Origin: Pseudomonas atagonensis
Lineage (GTDB): Bacteria > Pseudomonadota > Gammaproteobacteria > Pseudomonadales > Pseudomonadaceae
Direction: 5' to 3'
Assembly (NCBI RefSeq): GCF_011369485.1
Contig: NZ_VXCA01000044.1
Span: 62,001 to 126,000, forward strand
DNA length: 64,000 bases
In this document: piece by piece, positions 61,171-64,000 of the stretch
How positions within the stretch are numbered: the stretch's first letter is position 1
Layout: each line of letters opens with the position of its first letter
The notes under the pieces: generated by a model
What the model saw: only the letters and a program-made list of their open reading frames with translations
Told to the model about the DNA's origin: nothing
Database searches by the model: none
Made by a program: the position numbers and the translations under genes

Positions 61171-62015
61171 GTGCCCTGACCAAGAAACGCATGGCGCTGC
61201 TGCCGGGCGATACCGGCAAGTTCGCCGGGATCCTGTCCGGATTCATTTTGCTGCTGGCGGTGTTGCCGATCCTGACCATGATCGTGATGTCGTTCAGCGG
61301 CGCGTCGAACCTCGACTTCCCGCCGAGCAGCTACAGCCTGCAGTGGTACAAAGCGGCGTGGCACACCTTCGTGTCACCGGACGCCAGTGATGTGTTGAGC
61401 CTTGGCCAGGCGATGGCCACCAGTCTGTTGGTGTCGTGCCTGACCATGATCTTCGCCACGCTGATTGCGGTGCCGGCGGCCTACGCGCTGACCCGTTGCG
61501 AATTCCGTGGCAAAACCGTGGCGCTGCAACTGATGTCGCTGCCGCTGGTGTTCCCGATGGTGGTGCTGGGCCTGGCGTTGCTGCTGGTGTTCGACAGTCT
61601 GCCGTTCCACATGACCACCTCGCGACTGGTGATTGCCCACGTGATTCTGGCACTGCCGTTCGTGGTGAAAAACTGCACCGCCGCGATGCTCTCTATCGGC
61701 AGCGAAGTCGAAGAAGCCGCGCGCATGCTCGGCGCCTCACCGTTGCGGGCGATTGTCGATGTGGTGGTGCCGTTGATGAAGTCGGGGATTCTGGCGGGCA
61801 TGTTGCTGGCGTTCATCGTCTCGTTCAACGAATTCACCGTGACCTACTTCCTCTACACCATCGACGTCATGACCGTGCCGATCTGGATGTACAGCCGCAC
61901 CGTGTCATCGCTCGACCCTACCGTGTTCTCGTTTGCCGTGCTGATCGTGCTGATCGACTTCGTCCTGATCTGGGCGCTGGAGAAGCTGGTGGGCGAGGGC
62001 GGCGTTTCCTTTTGA
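61167..62015 (+). CDS. ABC transporter permease (PotC/PotI-like)
   Basis: 282 residues, six membrane helices with the EAA loop VEEAARMLGASPLRAIVDVVVPLMKSGI. Second inner-membrane subunit; translationally coupled to the first permease gene by four bases. The last residues (EKLVGEGGVSF) end 14 bases before the ATPase start codon. Confidence 0.9.
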   Translation: MSALTKKRMALLPGDTGKFAGILSGFILLLAVLPILTMIVMSFSGASNLDFPPSSYSLQWYKAAWHTFVSPDASDVLSLGQAMATSLLVSCLTMIFATLIAVPAAYALTRCEFRGKTVALQLMSLPLVFPMVVLGLALLLVFDSLPFHMTTSRLVIAHVILALPFVVKNCTAAMLSIGSEVEEAARMLGASPLRAIVDVVVPLMKSGILAGMLLAFIVSFNEFTVTYFLYTIDVMTVPIWMYSRTVSSLDPTVFSFAVLIVLIDFVLIWALEKLVGEGGVSF

Positions 62016-62029
62016 TTGTGAGGTGCAAC

Positions 62030-63085
62030 ATGACTGGACTGATTCTGGAAAACGTCGAGAAATTCTACGGCTCGGCTTGCGCGGTACAAGACGTCAACCT
62101 GCATCTGCCGGAAGGCAAACTGGTGTGTTTCCTCGGCCCGTCGGGCTGCGGCAAAACCACCTTGCTGCGAATGATCGCCGGCCTGGAAACCCTCAGCGGC
62201 GGCGAGATCCGCCTGGACGGCGAGGACATCGGCCACACCCCGGCGCATCTGCGCAACTTCGGCATGGTGTTCCAGTCGCTGGCATTGTTCCCGCACATGA
62301 CCGTCGGCGAGAACATCGCCTATCCGCTGAAACTGCGCGGCGTCAGCAAGGCCGATCAGCAAAAACGCGTGGTCGAGTTGCTGGAGTTGATCCAGTTGCA
62401 GGCGATGATCAATCGCCCGGTGGCCAAGCTCTCCGGCGGTCAACGCCAACGCGTGGCGATTGCCCGGGCGATTGCTTCGCACCCGAAAATCCTTTTGCTC
62501 GACGAACCGCTGTCGGCGCTCGACGCCAAGTTGCGCGAGTCGATGCAGGTGGAAATCCGCCAACTGCAACAACGCCTGAACATCACCACGATCATGGTGA
62601 CTCACGATCAGCGCGAAGCCATGACCATGGCCGACATTGTCGTGGTGCTGGGCGAACACAAGGTGCAGCAGATCGGCACGCCGATTGAAATCTATCGGCA
62701 TCCGGCCAACGAATTTGTCGCCGACTTCATTGGTTCGGGGAACATCTTCCCGGCCACCGCGCTGGGCGACGGCAAGGTCGGCCTGCCGGGTGGCGACGCC
62801 TTGCAAGTGCCGATCTGCAGCAGCATTGTGGTCGGGCAGAAAGTGAAAATGCTGATCCGTCCGGAAGACTTGCAACTGTCCGCGCCGCAGGCGACGGCGG
62901 GCAATCGCTTGCTGGGCAAAGTGACGTTCGTGCGCGACATCGGCGCGACCATCGAGACCACAGTGGAATGTTCCGGGGTGACGTTCACGGCGCTGAGTAC
63001 GCCGTGTCAGGGGATTGGACTGGGGATCGGGCATCCGGTGTCGGTGACGTTGCCGAGTGAGGCGTGTCGGGTGTTGGGGGCTTAG
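62030..63085 (+). CDS. ABC transporter ATP-binding protein (PotA/PotG-like)
   Basis: 351 residues. Walker A GPSGCGKTT, Q-loop VFQSLALFPHMTVGEN, signature LSGGQRQRVAIARA, Walker B ILLLDEPLSALDAK, H-loop VTHDQ, then a C-terminal TOBE-like domain (IRPEDLQL, GATIETTVECSG). The TOBE domain and order binding protein-permease-permease-ATPase match polyamine-type importers. ATG 62030 follows GAGGTG. Confidence 0.92.
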   Translation: MTGLILENVEKFYGSACAVQDVNLHLPEGKLVCFLGPSGCGKTTLLRMIAGLETLSGGEIRLDGEDIGHTPAHLRNFGMVFQSLALFPHMTVGENIAYPLKLRGVSKADQQKRVVELLELIQLQAMINRPVAKLSGGQRQRVAIARAIASHPKILLLDEPLSALDAKLRESMQVEIRQLQQRLNITTIMVTHDQREAMTMADIVVVLGEHKVQQIGTPIEIYRHPANEFVADFIGSGNIFPATALGDGKVGLPGGDALQVPICSSIVVGQKVKMLIRPEDLQLSAPQATAGNRLLGKVTFVRDIGATIETTVECSGVTFTALSTPCQGIGLGIGHPVSVTLPSEACRVLGA

Positions 63086-63107
63086 AGCGAGGTCTGACTC
63101 CGAATTA

Positions 63108-63302
63108 CCCCTCACCCCAGCCCTCCCGAAACGTCGGACCGCCCGGAGGGAGAGGGGGCCGACCGAAGTGTCTGGCGCTATCCATCGACCTGAAAAATCC
63201 AATCGATTATGGATTCAGCAGAACACTTTCAGGTCGGTGTACTTCTTGAACGTCTCCCAATCAGTCCCCTCTCCCTCCGGGAGAGGGTTAGGGTGAGGGG
63301 CT
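63108..63302. repeat. Long imperfect palindrome, CCCTCACCCCAGCCCTC family (copy 2)
   Basis: About 195 bases with ends CCCCTCACCCCAGCCCTC and GAGAGGGTTAGGGTGAGGGG. The core shares TGTCTGGCGCT, CATCGACCTGA, CGATTATGGATTC and TTTCAGGTCGGTGTACTTC with the copy at 54479. An additional block GAAACGTCGGACCGCCCGG is inserted near the left end. Confidence 0.88.
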
Positions 63303-63310
63303 CTTGACGG

Positions 63311-64000
63311 TCACACCGATAACCGCAATCGCGCCAGATCTCTTAGCGGCGGCGCGCCAAACAAGCGGCTGTACTCGCGGCTGAACTGCGAAGGACTTTC
63401 ATAGCCCACCCGATACCCCGCCGCCGACGCTTCCAGCCCTTCGGCCAGCATCAAGCGCCGCGCCTCTTGCAGGCGCAACTGCTTCTGATACTGCAACGGA
63501 CTCATCGCCGTCATCGCCTTGAAACGGTGATGCAAGGTCGACACGCTGAGGTTCACTTCCCTGGCCAGATCATCAATGCGCAATGGCTGCTCGAAGTTGC
63601 CGTTGAGCCATTTGATCGCTTGGCTGATGCGGTGACTCTGGCTGTTGGCAATCGCGATTTCGTACAAACGATGGCCCTGCGGGCTACGCAGCAGGCGATA
63701 AAGAATCTCCCGGCGAATCAGCGGCGCGAGCATGGCGATGTCTTTAGGTGCATCGAGCAGCCGCGCCAGGCGCAACACGGCGTCGAGCATGGCGCTGTCG
63801 ATCTGTTCGACATACAAGCCACGCCCGGTCGGCCGGGTCGGCACGCCCATGGGGCCGGCGTCGGCAATCAGCGCAGTGATCTCTGTCGGGTCGATGTCCA
63901 GGCGCACGGCGAGGATCGGCTCCTCGGGTGAAACGTTGACCACGCGCCCGCTCAACGGCATCGAAACCGACACCACCAGATAATTCAACGGATCGTAATT
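63311..64000 (-). CDS. AraC-family regulator, N-terminus beyond the window
   Basis: About 229 residues are visible; the frame is open through base 64000, so the first part is missing. The visible N-terminal part (NYLVVSVSMPLSGRVV) belongs to an AraC_N/PF06719-type domain, and the C-terminus has the double helix-turn-helix (IDDLAREVNLSVSTLHHRFK, then ASAAGYRVGYESPSQFSREYSRLFG). Regulates an unknown target to the right. A TTG at 63988 could be misread as a start, but coding clearly continues upstream. Confidence 0.87.
   Translation of the reverse strand, partial: NYDPLNYLVVSVSMPLSGRVVNVSPEEPILAVRLDIDPTEITALIADAGPMGVPTRPTGRGLYVEQIDSAMLDAVLRLARLLDAPKDIAMLAPLIRREILYRLLRSPQGHRLYEIAIANSQSHRISQAIKWLNGNFEQPLRIDDLAREVNLSVSTLHHRFKAMTAMSPLQYQKQLRLQEARRLMLAEGLEASAAGYRVGYESPSQFSREYSRLFGAPPLRDLARLRLSV

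Noticed and set aside
63311..63988. Reading the last AraC gene as complete with a TTG start at 63988
   Set aside because: The frame stays open to base 64000 and the effector domain would be cut in half; the gene is truncated by the window edge, not short.

Overview
The window is chromosomal DNA of a fluorescent Pseudomonas, most likely of the P. fluorescens group. It is GC-rich and gene-dense. Several blocks follow gene orders I know from P. aeruginosa and P. putida: grxD-bfr-bfd-peroxiredoxin-rnt-pyrC-motY-argG; rnf-nth; metG-apbC; fxsA-groESL; colRS-methyltransferase-inaA-mexVW; imelysin genes-bifA-sodB-lysE-argP. Intergenic gaps carry many Pseudomonas REP/REPIN-type palindromes. I see no rRNA, tRNA, CRISPR array, transposase or prophage gene. 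These identifications come from reading sequence and remembered family features, not from database searches.

Layout. 1-7.5 kb: end of a molybdopterin oxidoreductase, then iron and redox genes (monothiol glutaredoxin, bacterioferritin, Bfd with a Fur-box-like site, peroxiredoxin), RNase T, dihydroorotase, MotY behind a sigma-28-like promoter, and ArgG. 7.6-9.3 kb: an AT-rich patch with an unknown membrane protein and an orphan NarL-type response regulator. 9.3-14.2 kb: a compact operon rnfA-rnfB-rnfD-rnfG-rnfE-nth with no rnfC. 14.3-22.4 kb: metG, apbC, a short-chain dehydrogenase, a HugZ-like protein, fxsA and groESL behind a sigma-32-like promoter. 22.4-29.1 kb: a PAP2 phosphatase and LTA-synthase-like enzyme divergent from colRS, then a methyltransferase, an InaA-type LPS kinase and a small exported protein. 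Two ColR-box-like sequences suggest these envelope genes form one regulon.

29.3-39.1 kb: a mexVW-like RND pump, then an imelysin island (two imelysin-family lipoproteins, a di-haem DUF1111 lipoprotein and a DUF1513 protein) probably concerned with iron. 39.1-47.6 kb: bifA (EAL active, GGDQF degenerate), sodB, a LysE exporter with an ACT protein divergent from argP, an epimerase, a coiled-coil membrane protein and a stand-alone double-Cache periplasmic protein. 47.6-51.5 kb: a DHA2 exporter, pobA and divergent pobR. 51.6-54.5 kb: a tiny membrane protein and a LysR regulator divergent from an MBL-fold enzyme and an NAD(P)-binding protein. 54.6-63.1 kb: a GcvA-like LysR regulator divergent from an aruI-like 2-ketoarginine decarboxylase, an aldehyde dehydrogenase and a PotFGHI-like ABC transporter with a Tat-exported binding protein, which looks like a guanidino or amine compound uptake and catabolism module. 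The window ends inside an AraC regulator.

The most unusual feature is the Rnf operon. RnfC is absent, RnfB starts without its usual membrane anchor and ends in three helical-hairpin repeats, and three of the four cysteines expected to hold the intramembrane [2Fe-2S] cluster in RnfA/RnfE are replaced. This points to a remodelled Rnf-like complex. Second in interest are the imelysin island, with a perfect palindrome upstream, and a 173-bp near-perfect hairpin element at 42.3-42.5 kb.
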